Part shown: positions 1-7,779 of the stretch, piece after piece
Layout of the letters: the number at the start of each line of letters is the position of its first letter
Position numbering within the stretch: the stretch's first letter is position 1
Assembly: GCF_014200375.1 (NCBI RefSeq)
Contig: NZ_JACHBP010000001.1
Span: forward strand, 1,240,001-1,304,000
Reading direction: 5' to 3'
From: Terrimesophilobacter mesophilus
GTDB lineage: Bacteria; Actinomycetota; Actinomycetes; Actinomycetales; Microbacteriaceae
DNA: 64,000 nucleotides
Program-made: the position numbers and the translations under genes
Notes under the pieces: generated by a model
Database searches by the model: none
What the model was told of the DNA's origin: nothing
The model's input: the letters and a program-made list of their open reading frames with translations, nothing else

Positions 1-305
1 TCGACACCCCGGAACTGCGCCCCGAGGTGCAGTGCTACGCCGTCAAGGCTCGCGACTACCTCCGCCAGCAACTGCCGGAGGGCACTGAGGTGTGGGTCGA
101 ATCCGACCGTGAGAGGCTCGACCGGTACGGACGCACCCTGCTCTACCTCTGGAAGCAGGATGGAACATCCGTGAATCTCGACCTCGTGGAGAAGGGTTAC
201 GCGAGTGCCCTCACGATCCCGCCGAACGACTCCTACCACGGCGAGTTCGAGGCGGCGGAGCGTGCGGCACGCGCTGCCGACCGCGGCCAGTGGGGCTCGT
301 GTTGA
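1..305 (+). CDS. Thermonuclease (SNase-like) family protein, 3' part
   Basis: This is the C-terminal part of a staphylococcal-nuclease-fold protein, a calcium-dependent phosphodiesterase family; the start lies left of the window. The reading frame is open from base 3. The visible protein begins with DTPELR, which matches the family's metal-binding DTPE segment, and then has LDRYGRTLLYLW, whose YGR carries the catalytic arginine. The end of the fold (LVEKGYAS, then a helix rich in Ala and Arg, then GQWGSC) is typical. The N-terminus and any signal peptide cannot be seen, so secretion is likely from the family but not shown. The final Cys is unusual but may mean nothing. Confidence 0.85.
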   Translation, partial: DTPELRPEVQCYAVKARDYLRQQLPEGTEVWVESDRERLDRYGRTLLYLWKQDGTSVNLDLVEKGYASALTIPPNDSYHGEFEAAERAARAADRGQWGSC

Positions 306-434
306 CCGCACTTCACGGGTGGCCGGGACGCTCATTTCGCGCCCGCCCCCACCCGCGTTGCCCTCTCCTCGCCCTGTTACTGTTGGCTGAGGTGAGCCGG
401 TGAGAACGCGTCGGCTCGGAAGGAAAGGGCTCGG

Positions 435-1184
435 ATGAGCTACATCAAGTCGTCACTCCTGGACGAGAAGGGATTCGTCGTCCTCGATCGCTACGATCAG
501 ACGGCCGACCCGCAGGAGTGGCTGGATCTTGACTACGTCGAGTGGAAGTCATCCGGCGACACCCGCTTCGCGCCCCTCGCGAGCGCCCGCGGTGAGATCG
601 AGGTCAACGGCTTCTGGAACCATCAGCCCCCGCGTACCGACAAGGACGGCGTCTGGATCGAATCGCAGGTCGCGAAGGCGCCGATCCTGGCCAGGCGGGC
701 GAAGGAGCCGGGTGCGAACGTCGGCCGCTGCCGCGTGATCGAGCTGCAGCCCACGACCTATGTCGACGCCTTGTACAACCTGCACCAGGACGACAACAAC
801 CGACTCAACCCCGACGAGACGGGGTGGATCGTGCGCGCGTTCTTCAACCTCACGGACGACCCGGACTCCTACCTCGTCCTTCGGGAGGAGCGCTACGACC
901 CGACGACCGAGATCCGGCTTCCGCTCGCCGCCGGCACGCAGGTCATCGTGGACACGCAGCGCTTCTGGCACGCGACCTGGCACAACAGCGAGAGCCCGCG
1001 CTACAACCTCATCACCTCGTGGGAGTCAGGGCCGGCACTCGATGCGTACATCGAGAAATACCACGGACACAATGACCATCTGAATGCGCCCCTGGACGAG
1101 GCGGTCATCGACGAGGCGCAGGATGCGGTCCAGCGCCGCCTGGCGGAGCGTGCCGCCGCACTCGCGGAGAAGCGCCGGGGCTGA
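435..1184 (+). CDS. Conserved hypothetical protein with dioxygenase-like HxD...H...R pattern
   Basis: A 249-residue soluble protein that I do not recognise by name. The start is supported by a strong purine-rich ribosome site (GGAAGGAAAGGG). In the middle it has LHQDDNNR, then RAFFNLTDDPDSYLVL, then GTQVIVDTQRFWHATWHN and SPRYNLITSW. The spacing of HQD, a later His (RFWHATWH) and an Arg ten residues on resembles the iron and 2-oxoglutarate ligands (HxD...H...R) of cupin-fold Fe(II)/2OG dioxygenases. That is a pattern match, not proof. The C-terminus is a charged Ala/Arg/Glu helix. It stands alone between a nuclease gene and a tRNA. Confidence 0.7.
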   Translation: MSYIKSSLLDEKGFVVLDRYDQTADPQEWLDLDYVEWKSSGDTRFAPLASARGEIEVNGFWNHQPPRTDKDGVWIESQVAKAPILARRAKEPGANVGRCRVIELQPTTYVDALYNLHQDDNNRLNPDETGWIVRAFFNLTDDPDSYLVLREERYDPTTEIRLPLAAGTQVIVDTQRFWHATWHNSESPRYNLITSWESGPALDAYIEKYHGHNDHLNAPLDEAVIDEAQDAVQRRLAERAAALAEKRRG

Positions 1185-1332
1185 GGCCCCACCGCGTCCG
1201 AGAATGCCGGTGTGCAGGTCTCCGGCGTTGGTGGATCTTCCCTCGGGGTTCGAGGGCGTGCGATGCCCTGGCGGTGACGGCCCGCAGCGGACGACCCGGA
1301 ACACTCGACAGTGCGAGGGCGGCTGAAATGAC

Positions 1333-1344
1333 CCCTGATCAGGG
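1333..1344 (-). terminator. 12-bp palindrome just downstream of tRNA-Ser(GCT)
   Basis: CCCTGATCAGGG is a perfect palindrome 4 bases beyond the encoded CCA of the minus-strand tRNA. It may help end or process the tRNA transcript. It has almost no loop and no T-run after it, so it is not a textbook intrinsic terminator. Confidence 0.25.
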
Positions 1345-1348
1345 ATTC

Positions 1349-1440
1349 TGGCGGAGACGGAGGGATTTGAACCCTCGGTTCCCTTACGGGAACTCCACCT
1401 TAGCAGGGTGGTGCACTAGGCCGGACTATGCGACGTCTCC
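1349..1440 (-). tRNA. tRNA-Ser (anticodon GCT)
   Basis: Read on the minus strand, the acceptor arms GGAGACG and CGTCTCC pair, followed by discriminator G and an encoded CCA. The anticodon stem CCACC/GGTGG holds the loop CTGCTAA, giving anticodon GCT for AGC and AGT serine codons. The T-arm has GGTTCAAATCC. The long extra arm (GTTCCC/GGGAAC type) and the length of about 90 bases are typical of serine tRNA. Confidence 0.97.
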
Positions 1441-1484
1441 AGTTGCTCGCACAATCATAACGGCTTTCCGCCGGCCGGATGTCG

Positions 1485-2720
1485 TCAGCCGAACGCCTTC
1501 GAGCAGGTGTAGTCGGCCGCGCTCTGGCCCTTGATGCCCGGCAGCAGCGACGCGGGTGGCAGCGAGGGCGCCGGGGTCTCGGATGCCGTCGGATCCGGCG
1601 ACGCGCTCGGCTTGTCCGGGTTCTCCACCGAGCCGAGCCCGGTGTTGCCCGCCTCGAGCGTGAAGGGTTTGTCCGCTTTGATCTTCGCGAACAGAGCCTC
1701 CGCGAGTGCTGTCACCGGGGCGACCTTCCCCGCGTAGACACCCGGCTGGCCGGTGACGCCGGGGTACTGCACGAACATCACCCGCTCGAGCGGAAGGTTC
1801 TTGAGCACCTGCGCCATCGACACCATGGTGTTGAGGTTCTTGAGGCTGTTCGAGAGGGTCATGGACTGGCTCGCGACCGTCGCGATGTTGTAGAGCTTCC
1901 CGAAATCGTTGAGCACGCCGTCCGACTTGACGGTCCGCACGAGCGACGAGAGGAACACCTGCTGGGAGCTGATGCGGCCGAGGTCGCTCCCGTCACCCAC
2001 ACCGTGGCGCGTGCGCAGGAAGGCAAGGGCCTTCGTTCCGGACAGCGTGTATTCGCCGGCCTTCGGAAGATACAGGCCGGAGTAGTGGTCGATCACCGGC
2101 CCGTTGATGCAGACGGGAACGCCACCGATCGCAGAGGACAGGCGGGCGACACCGGAGAACGACACTTCGGCAGCGAATTGGACCTTGAGGCCCGTGAGCG
2201 CCTCGACCGTCAACACGGTGCACGGCAGGCCACCATAGAACAGGGTGACGTTGATCGGCTGCGCGGACATCCCCGAATAGCTGCCGCCCTTCGGGTTGGG
2301 GCACGACGGGATGGGCACGACGAGGTCGCGCGGGAAGCTCACCGCGACCGCATTCGTCTGGTCGTGCGACACGTGCAGGAGCATCGTCACGTCGTTGAGG
2401 TTGGTCGAACGGTCCTTGCAGCCCTTGGGGTCCTCACACCGGTCGCTGCCCACGATGAGGACGTTGAATCCCCCTTCGAGCGCACCGAGTTCCGGCGGCG
2501 GCCCGACCGTCTCTCCGACGAGAGTCACCGTCTTGATGGAATCCTGAAGCTTCCACAACGCGTAACCGCCCACACAGGCCGCACTCACCAGAACGACGGC
2601 CATGGCCGCTGCGGTCCACCTCAGGACGAGGAGCCACGGGTTTGTCCGACGCAGACGCCCGTGACGCGCCACCGGTGATGGGCCGGCAACGCGATGTCCG
2701 CGCGGTCGCAGGTCACTCAT
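1485..2720 (-). CDS. LytR-CpsA-Psr (LCP) family cell-wall glycopolymer ligase
   Basis: A 411-residue membrane-anchored protein of the LCP family, which transfers wall teichoic acid, arabinogalactan or capsule polymers from lipid carriers to peptidoglycan. A basic cytoplasmic head of about 30 residues precedes one membrane span (LLVLRWTAAAMAVVLVSA). The LCP domain follows: NVLIVGSD, then DVTMLLHV, VSFPRDLVVPIP, and the late RTRHGVGDGSDLGR block with the arginines that bind pyrophosphate. The C-terminus is a Pro/Ser/Thr-rich tail. I start at MSDLRP because GGGAGAG lies just upstream; a longer frame would run into the tRNA-Ser(TGA) gene. A Cys pair (DRCEDPKGCKD) suggests a disulphide outside the cell. 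Confidence 0.9.
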   Translation of the reverse strand: MSDLRPRGHRVAGPSPVARHGRLRRTNPWLLVLRWTAAAMAVVLVSAACVGGYALWKLQDSIKTVTLVGETVGPPPELGALEGGFNVLIVGSDRCEDPKGCKDRSTNLNDVTMLLHVSHDQTNAVAVSFPRDLVVPIPSCPNPKGGSYSGMSAQPINVTLFYGGLPCTVLTVEALTGLKVQFAAEVSFSGVARLSSAIGGVPVCINGPVIDHYSGLYLPKAGEYTLSGTKALAFLRTRHGVGDGSDLGRISSQQVFLSSLVRTVKSDGVLNDFGKLYNIATVASQSMTLSNSLKNLNTMVSMAQVLKNLPLERVMFVQYPGVTGQPGVYAGKVAPVTALAEALFAKIKADKPFTLEAGNTGLGSVENPDKPSASPDPTASETPAPSLPPASLLPGIKGQSAADYTCSKAFG

Positions 2721-2756
2721 CAGGCACTCTCCCGGTATCGATCGGTTCACTCTGGG

Positions 2757-2841
2757 CGGAGGGCGTGGGATTCGAACCCACGAGACATTTCTGCCCACCA
2801 GTTTTCAAGACTGGCTCCATCGGCCACTCGGACAGCCCTCC
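2757..2841 (-). tRNA. tRNA-Ser (anticodon TGA)
   Basis: On the minus strand the acceptor GGAGGGC pairs with GCCCTCC. The anticodon stem CCAGT/ACTGG encloses CTTGAAA, giving anticodon TGA for UCA and related codons. The T-arm reads GGGTTCGAATCCC and there is a long variable arm, as expected for serine. CCA is not encoded (CCC follows the discriminator G). It sits 36 bases upstream of the LCP gene, same strand. Confidence 0.97.
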
Positions 2842-2866
2842 TGGGCGTTCTCACGCCGCTGAGATT

Positions 2867-3739
2867 CTAACCGACGGATGTCGCCCCGATGCTGTGTACG
2901 AACCCGGGAAGAGATTCCAGGGCGGTCACGAGGCCGTCCTCCAGCACGGTGCCCGTCACCTCGGTGGCAACGGCCTTGAGGTCATCCGCGGCCTGTCCCA
3001 TGGCGATTGCGCGTCCTCCGTCACCGGCCCACTGGAACATCTCGATGTCGTTGCTCCCGTCGCCCGCGACGAACACGCGTTGCTTCGGAACGCCGAGAAT
3101 ACCGCGAACGCGCTCGAGTGCCGTGCCCTTGTTGACTCCGTCGGGAGCGATGTCGAGCCAGGCCGTCCACCCGATCGCGTAGCTGACCTGGTGCAGACCG
3201 AGCGAATCGATGAGGGAGAGGAACTGCTCCGGCTCCTGCCCCGGCGACACGACGACGACGCGTGTGACCGGCCGATCGGCCAGGCGGTCGAACTCCACCT
3301 GGGTTGCGGTGTCGAGGTTCCACTCCTGCATGCCCTCGGTGAAGTAGCGGTGACCGGTCGCATCCTCGACGAGGAAACGACCGCCGGGGAGCCCATCGCG
3401 GATCCGCCCGAGAACCGGCCCCGGGTCGAAGGTCTCGACGAGTTCCCGGCGATACCCGGTCTCCACCTCGGAGTCCCGCTTCAGGGTGATCGCGCCGTTC
3501 GCGCACACGACATATTCCGGCGTCAGTTCCAGCACGTCGAGAATCGGCTTCGTCATCTCCCAGGATCGTCCCGTCGCGAGCGTCACAATGTGCCCCGCGT
3601 CGCGGGCGCTCCGCACCGCCTGCGTGACGACGTCGGTGAGCGTCTCGTCCTCGTGGATGACGGTGCCGTCGATGTCGAGCGCGACCAGCCAGGGCTCGAA
3701 TTCGGCGGAGTCCTGCACAACGGGTGACGAGCTGCTCAC
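2867..3739 (-). CDS. HAD-superfamily (Cof-type) phosphatase
   Basis: A 290-residue soluble phosphatase of the haloacid dehalogenase superfamily, IIB (Cof) type; such enzymes dephosphorylate small phosphometabolites such as sugar phosphates and flavins. Motif I is ALDIDGTV with the nucleophile Asp near residue 20, motif II is VTLATGRS, the motif III Lys lies in GVNKGTAL, and motif IV is [14 protein letters not shown]. The substrate cannot be told from the sequence. The GTG start overlaps the serS stop by four bases (GTGA), so the two genes are translated together. The frame stays open much further upstream, but that stretch lies inside serS and has no family motifs. Confidence 0.88.
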   Translation of the reverse strand: MSSSSPVVQDSAEFEPWLVALDIDGTVIHEDETLTDVVTQAVRSARDAGHIVTLATGRSWEMTKPILDVLELTPEYVVCANGAITLKRDSEVETGYRRELVETFDPGPVLGRIRDGLPGGRFLVEDATGHRYFTEGMQEWNLDTATQVEFDRLADRPVTRVVVVSPGQEPEQFLSLIDSLGLHQVSYAIGWTAWLDIAPDGVNKGTALERVRGILGVPKQRVFVAGDGSNDIEMFQWAGDGGRAIAMGQAADDLKAVATEVTGTVLEDGLVTALESLPGFVHSIGATSVG

Positions 3740-5001
3740 AGCACGGGCTCCATGATCTCGAGTCCGCCGAGGTAGGGCCGAAGGGCATCCGGGATAAGCA
3801 CTGAACCGTCTTTCTGTTGGTGTGTTTCGAGAATGGCGACGAGCCATCGCGTCGTCGCCAGCGTTCCGTTGAGCGTTGCGACCGGCGCGGTCTTCCCCGA
3901 CTCCGTGCGATACCGGATGTCGAGACGCCTGGCCTGGTACGTCGTGCAATTGCTCGTGCTCGTCAGTTCGCGGTACGTGCCCTGGGTCGGCACCCAGGCC
4001 TCGATGTCGAACTTGCGGGCGGCACTGGAGCCGAGGTCGCCTGCCGCGACGTCGATGACGCGGTATCCGAGCTCACAGGCCTGCAGCATCCGCTCCTGCA
4101 GTGCGACGAGACGGTCATGCTCGGCTTCCGCCTCCTCTGGCAGCACGTAGCTGAACATCTCGAGCTTGTTGAACTGGTGCACGCGCAGGATTCCGCGGTT
4201 GTCCTTGCCCGCCGATCCCGCCTCCCGGCGATAGCAGGTCGACCATCCGGCATAGCGGAGCGGTCCATCCGTCAGATCGAGGATCTCGTCGGCATGGAAT
4301 CCGGCGAGCGCCACCTCGCTCGTCCCGGTGAGGTAGAGGTCGTCTGCGGGCAGGTAGTACACCTCGTCCGCGTGCTCACCGAGGAACCCGGTGCCCTTCA
4401 TGATCTCCGGGCGCACGAGCGTCGGCGTGATGAGGGGGGTGAATCCTTCGGCGAGCGCCGTGTCGAGCGCCATCGACATGAGCGCGATCTCCAGCCGCGC
4501 CCCCATGCCGGAGAGGAAGTAGAAGCGGCTGCCGGAAACCTTCGCACCGCGCGTCACGTCGATGGCCTTCAGGAGCTCGCCCAGCTCGACGTGGTCACGG
4601 GGTTCGAAGTCGAACGCCGCCTTCCCGCCCACCTCGCGCAGCGTCGTGAAGTTCTCCTCGCCGCCGGACGGAACACCATCGATGATCGGGTTGGCGATGG
4701 ATCCGACGATCCGGTCGAACGCGGTCTCCGCCTCCGTCACAGCCTGGCCCGCGGCCTTCACCCGAGCGGCGAGGTCCTGCGCCTCGGCGACGAGTGCCGG
4801 CTTGGCGTCCTTCGAGGCGGTCGCGACGGTCTTGCCGAACGCGTTCTGCTCCGCGCGCAGGGACTCGAAGTCGCTGATGGCCGAGCGGCGCTGCCGGTCG
4901 GCGTCGAGCGCGGCATCGACGAGGTCGACGGAGTCGCCGCGCGCGCGCTGGGATTGCCGCACGACATCCGGATTCTCGCGCAGCAATTGGGGATCGATCA
5001 C
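3736..5001 (-). CDS. serS: Seryl-tRNA synthetase
   Basis: Charges tRNA-Ser with serine in the cytoplasm. The 421-residue length is normal for the bacterial enzyme. The N-terminal third is the long antiparallel coiled coil that grips the tRNA long arm ([14 protein letters not shown] onward, Ala/Glu/Arg-rich). The class II catalytic core follows, with motif 2 in [15 protein letters not shown] and motif 3 near the C-terminus ([12 protein letters not shown] region). The start is GTG. On the minus strand TAGACT ends six bases before it with no ribosome site, which fits a leaderless transcript. It leads an operon with the HAD phosphatase. Confidence 0.97.
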   Translation of the reverse strand: MIDPQLLRENPDVVRQSQRARGDSVDLVDAALDADRQRRSAISDFESLRAEQNAFGKTVATASKDAKPALVAEAQDLAARVKAAGQAVTEAETAFDRIVGSIANPIIDGVPSGGEENFTTLREVGGKAAFDFEPRDHVELGELLKAIDVTRGAKVSGSRFYFLSGMGARLEIALMSMALDTALAEGFTPLITPTLVRPEIMKGTGFLGEHADEVYYLPADDLYLTGTSEVALAGFHADEILDLTDGPLRYAGWSTCYRREAGSAGKDNRGILRVHQFNKLEMFSYVLPEEAEAEHDRLVALQERMLQACELGYRVIDVAAGDLGSSAARKFDIEAWVPTQGTYRELTSTSNCTTYQARRLDIRYRTESGKTAPVATLNGTLATTRWLVAILETHQQKDGSVLIPDALRPYLGGLEIMEPVL

Positions 5002-5043
5002 CCGACCAGTCTATTGAACGGTGAAGTGACGTACGGTTGACGG
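5002..5043. promoter_or_regulatory. Divergent leaderless promoters for serS and the lipid kinase
   Basis: This 42-base spacer separates two divergent GTG starts. For serS, TAGACT (bases 5008-5013, minus strand) lies six bases before GTG. For the kinase, TACGGT (5032-5037) lies six bases before GTG. Neither has a ribosome site. The -35 boxes are not clear. Both look like -10 boxes placing transcription at the start codon. Confidence 0.5.
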
Positions 5044-6042
5044 GTGGTCGGGGACGGATCCAGGTCGGGGCGCGCATCGACTCGCTCGCGTCACGCGGCC
5101 GTCGTCTACAACCCCACCAAGGTCGATCTGCGCAAGCTGCGCAAGGCGGTGGAGAAGGCGGAGGCCGACGCGGGCTGGGGCCGCACACGCTGGCTGGCGA
5201 CGAGCGAAACGGATGCCGGCCAGGCGGTGACGAGGGAGGCCGTCGAGAAGGGCGCCGCCGTGGTCATCGCGGCGGGCGGCGACGGCACCGTGCGCGCCGT
5301 CGCCCAGGGACTTCGCGATACTTCCGTGCCCATCACCCTGCTTCCGGCGGGAACCGGGAATCTTCTCGCCCGCAACCTCGACATCGACCTGGCGAATCTC
5401 GACGCCTGCATCGCCGCCGCCTTCACCGGCGACGAACGAACCGTCGACGTCGGTATTGCGGAGATCACCCGCGAAGACCACTCCGCCGAGGAGCACGTGT
5501 TCCTGGTCATGGCCGGTCTCGGCCTCGACGCGAAGATGATCGCGAAGACCAACCCGAAGCTCAAGAAGGCCGTCGGCTGGCTCGCCTACGTCGACGCGGG
5601 GATGCGGGCGATCCCGGAGCTCAGTCCGGTCCGCCTTCGCTACCGGCTCGATGACGGGGGCGAACGGCCGCTCACCGCCCACACGCTCATCGTGGGCAAT
5701 TGCGGATCGCTGCCCGGGGGCATCCTGCTCCTCCCCGATGCGAAACCGGATGACGGCATCCTCGATATCGCGGCCCTCAAGCCGCGTGGGCGCTTCGGCT
5801 GGGTCCGCGTGTGGAACAAGATCGCCTGGGAGAACGGCGTGCTGCGCAAGAGCGCTGCAGGGCGCCGGATCATCGACCTCACGGCCGACGTGCGCGACGT
5901 CGCCTACTTCCGCGGGCGACGACTGAGGGCCACTCTCGAAAGCCCCCAGGAGTTCCAGCTCGACGGCGACGAGTTCGGCACGGTCACGGCCATCGACTGC
6001 ACGACGGACGCCGGCGGACTCAGAGTGAAGATCCCGGCCTAG
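5044..6042 (+). CDS. Diacylglycerol kinase family lipid kinase
   Basis: A 332-residue cytoplasmic lipid kinase of the DagK/sphingosine kinase/YegS catalytic family, which phosphorylates diacylglycerol-like lipids using ATP. The nucleotide loop GGDGTVRAVAQ and the PAGTGNLLARNL block are clear. The second, beta-rich domain follows (GNCGSLPGGILLLPDA, and LDGDEFG near the end). Diacylglycerol recycling for phospholipid and glycolipid synthesis is the usual role; the exact lipid is not known here. The GTG start matches a leaderless TACGGT promoter, and the gene ends by overlapping a convergent membrane protein gene by four bases. Confidence 0.9.
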   Translation: MVGDGSRSGRASTRSRHAAVVYNPTKVDLRKLRKAVEKAEADAGWGRTRWLATSETDAGQAVTREAVEKGAAVVIAAGGDGTVRAVAQGLRDTSVPITLLPAGTGNLLARNLDIDLANLDACIAAAFTGDERTVDVGIAEITREDHSAEEHVFLVMAGLGLDAKMIAKTNPKLKKAVGWLAYVDAGMRAIPELSPVRLRYRLDDGGERPLTAHTLIVGNCGSLPGGILLLPDAKPDDGILDIAALKPRGRFGWVRVWNKIAWENGVLRKSAAGRRIIDLTADVRDVAYFRGRRLRATLESPQEFQLDGDEFGTVTAIDCTTDAGGLRVKIPA

Positions 6043-6293
6043 GACTTCCTGCGCGCACGGTTCCGCGCATGCAGGAACAGGAGCCCGCCGATCGTTCCGA
6101 ATCCGACATAGAGGGCCGGCGAGACGAGAGCATCCGCGATCTGCTGCAGGAATCTCACGACCGGGCCTGGGCTCACATCAGTGGCGGACGGATACCAAAA
6201 CGAGGCCTGCCAGACCTGCGCAGCGAACGCACCGAGGACGAGCACGACGGCGCAGAACCACAGTGCTCCGATCCACGGGTTGCGTTTCCTCAT
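6039..6293 (-). CDS. Small two-span membrane protein, unknown function
   Basis: An 84-residue protein with two predicted membrane segments (IGALWFCAVVLVLGAFAAQV near the N-terminus and VSPALYVGFGTIGGLLFLHA near the C-terminus) and a basic tail (RNRARRKS). No catalytic motif is visible. The ATG overlaps the stop of the preceding membrane protein as ATGA, so they are coupled. The whole set pheA, 168-residue protein, this protein overlaps end to end and looks like one operon. The frame is open further upstream, but that lies inside the previous gene. Confidence 0.7.
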   Translation of the reverse strand: MRKRNPWIGALWFCAVVLVLGAFAAQVWQASFWYPSATDVSPGPVVRFLQQIADALVSPALYVGFGTIGGLLFLHARNRARRKS

Positions 6294-6796
6294 TCCGGCG
6301 GCTTCCAGGCGATGGCTCTGCGGAACATGACGCCCACGCCGATCGCGAGGCCGACCGTCACCATAGGCGCAGTAAGCGACCACGCAGCCGCCAGCAGGAG
6401 CTGCTGCCATGACAATCCGTTGCCGAACGAGTTGTACTGGTAATTCACGCTGTTCGCCCAGAACGCTATCGCGATGCCACCGAAGACCAGGACGGCCCCG
6501 GCGACGAGCAGAGTACGCTCAAGCGGATTCGGCTCTGGCGGATCCGGCTCTGGCGGATTCGGCTCTGGCGGATCCGACTCGAGCGGGGTGTCTCGTTGTT
6601 CCGGCGCGGTTTCGACCGCGGAGGCGTCGCCGCGGACCTCGTCGGGAGGTGCAGCCTCGGCTTCGCGATGCTGAGGAACGCTGCCGGGTGGAGCCGCGGC
6701 ATCCGGTGTCGACTCTTTCGGTCCGGGCGTGTAACCCGGCTGGAACCGCGGGTCGAACCGGGGATCGAATCTCCCTCCGGTGGCGCTGTCAGCCAT
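6290..6796 (-). CDS. Proline-rich two-span membrane protein, unknown function
   Basis: A 168-residue protein. The first half is disordered and rich in Pro, Glu and Ala, starting with a repeat of DPRFDPRF and containing a tandem PPEPNPPEPD tract encoded by a 15-base repeat. Two hydrophobic segments follow (LLVAGAVLVFGGIAIAFW, and LLLAAAWSLTAPMVTVGLAI). I do not recognise the family; such tails on small membrane proteins are common in Microbacteriaceae. The start overlaps the pheA stop by eight bases and the stop overlaps the next gene, so it is co-translated. A direct link with phenylalanine synthesis is not implied. Confidence 0.7.
   Translation of the reverse strand: MADSATGGRFDPRFDPRFQPGYTPGPKESTPDAAAPPGSVPQHREAEAAPPDEVRGDASAVETAPEQRDTPLESDPPEPNPPEPDPPEPNPLERTLLVAGAVLVFGGIAIAFWANSVNYQYNSFGNGLSWQQLLLAAAWSLTAPMVTVGLAIGVGVMFRRAIAWKPPE
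6525..6584. repeat. 15-base in-frame tandem repeat (about four units)
   Basis: Units of GGATYCGGCTCTGGC start at 6525, 6540 and 6555; the fourth (6570) has decayed. On the minus strand they encode the PPEPNPPEPD tract of the membrane protein. Because units are multiples of three, slippage would change tail length without breaking the frame. Confidence 0.85.
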
Positions 6797-7745
6797 GGTC
6801 CGGTTCGCCTCCGATGAGACCCCGAAGCCAGTCTCGCGCGTCGACGAACACCGCGTTGTCGTAACGGCCGCCGACCTTCGTCGTCACGCGATCGGCTCGC
6901 GGGTACGAGCCGAGGAAGATCACGTTCGGGCTGAATCGCTTGAGGCCCAGAAGCGCGTCCGCAACCCGTTCGTCGCGGATGTGGCCGTCGAGGTCGATGA
7001 CGAACCGATAGCGGCCGAGGGTGTCGCCGATCGGTCGGGATTCGATGAGGCTCAGGTTGACCCCCCGGGTGGCGAACTGTTCGAGCATGTCGAGCAGGGA
7101 GCCGGGCTCATCCGACGAGAGCTCGACGATGATGCTCGTCTTGTCCGCTCCCGTGGCCGGCGGCGTCGCCGCGGTGCGGCCCACGAGCACGAAACGGGTC
7201 ACGGCGTTCGGGTTGTCGCCGATCCCGGATGCGAGGATGTCGAGGTCGTGGTGCGCTGTGATCCCCGGTGGCGCGATCGCGGCATCCGCATAGCCCGCAC
7301 TGTCATCGAGAAGGTTCGCCGCGGCAGTGACGTTGGAGGTCGCGGGGATGTGCCCGTGATGCGGCAGGTTGCGCTCGAGCCACCGGTGGCACTGTGCATA
7401 GGCGACGGGATGCGCGTTGACGACCGTGACATCCGCGAGGGTCGTGCCCCGCCGTCCGACGAGAACGAAGTTCACCGGGACGAGGTACTCGCCGATGATC
7501 CTCAGCCCCTGGATGTTCGCGAGTGCATCCTGCGTTGCGCTGACCCCACCCTCGACGGAGTTCTCGATCGCGATCATGGCGGCGAAGCTGCGCCCTGACA
7601 CGACGTCGTCGAGCGCCTCCCCGACGTTGTTCACGGCGCGCCACGGCTTCCCGGCGGCCTCGGCCACCTGCTCGAGTGCCGCTTCTGTGAACGTTCCGGC
7701 CGGCCCCAGATAGCTGTACGTCTCGTCGGAATTCTCACCAGGCAT
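6789..7745 (-). CDS. pheA: Prephenate dehydratase
   Basis: Converts prephenate to phenylpyruvate, the committed step of phenylalanine synthesis. The 318 residues comprise a dehydratase domain (YLGPAGTFTEAAL at the start, then AMIAIENSVEGGV, and the ATSNVTAAA stretch with the catalytic Thr region) and a C-terminal ACT domain (IIVELSSDEPGSLLDML, with the ESRP motif in LSLIESRPIG) that binds phenylalanine for feedback control. No chorismate mutase domain is present, as usual in actinobacteria. The start MPGENSD is set by a TAGACT box seven bases upstream on the minus strand and no ribosome site. The gene is divergent from pgm, 34 bases apart. Confidence 0.96.
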   Translation of the reverse strand: MPGENSDETYSYLGPAGTFTEAALEQVAEAAGKPWRAVNNVGEALDDVVSGRSFAAMIAIENSVEGGVSATQDALANIQGLRIIGEYLVPVNFVLVGRRGTTLADVTVVNAHPVAYAQCHRWLERNLPHHGHIPATSNVTAAANLLDDSAGYADAAIAPPGITAHHDLDILASGIGDNPNAVTRFVLVGRTAATPPATGADKTSIIVELSSDEPGSLLDMLEQFATRGVNLSLIESRPIGDTLGRYRFVIDLDGHIRDERVADALLGLKRFSPNVIFLGSYPRADRVTTKVGGRYDNAVFVDARDWLRGLIGGEPDHG

Positions 7746-7779
7746 GGAAGTGAGTCTATTGATGCGGGAGAGTAAGCAG

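Noticed and set aside
1349-2841. tRNA-Ser genes as attachment sites of a genomic island
   Set aside because: No integrase, no direct repeat of the tRNA end and no foreign-looking genes nearby.
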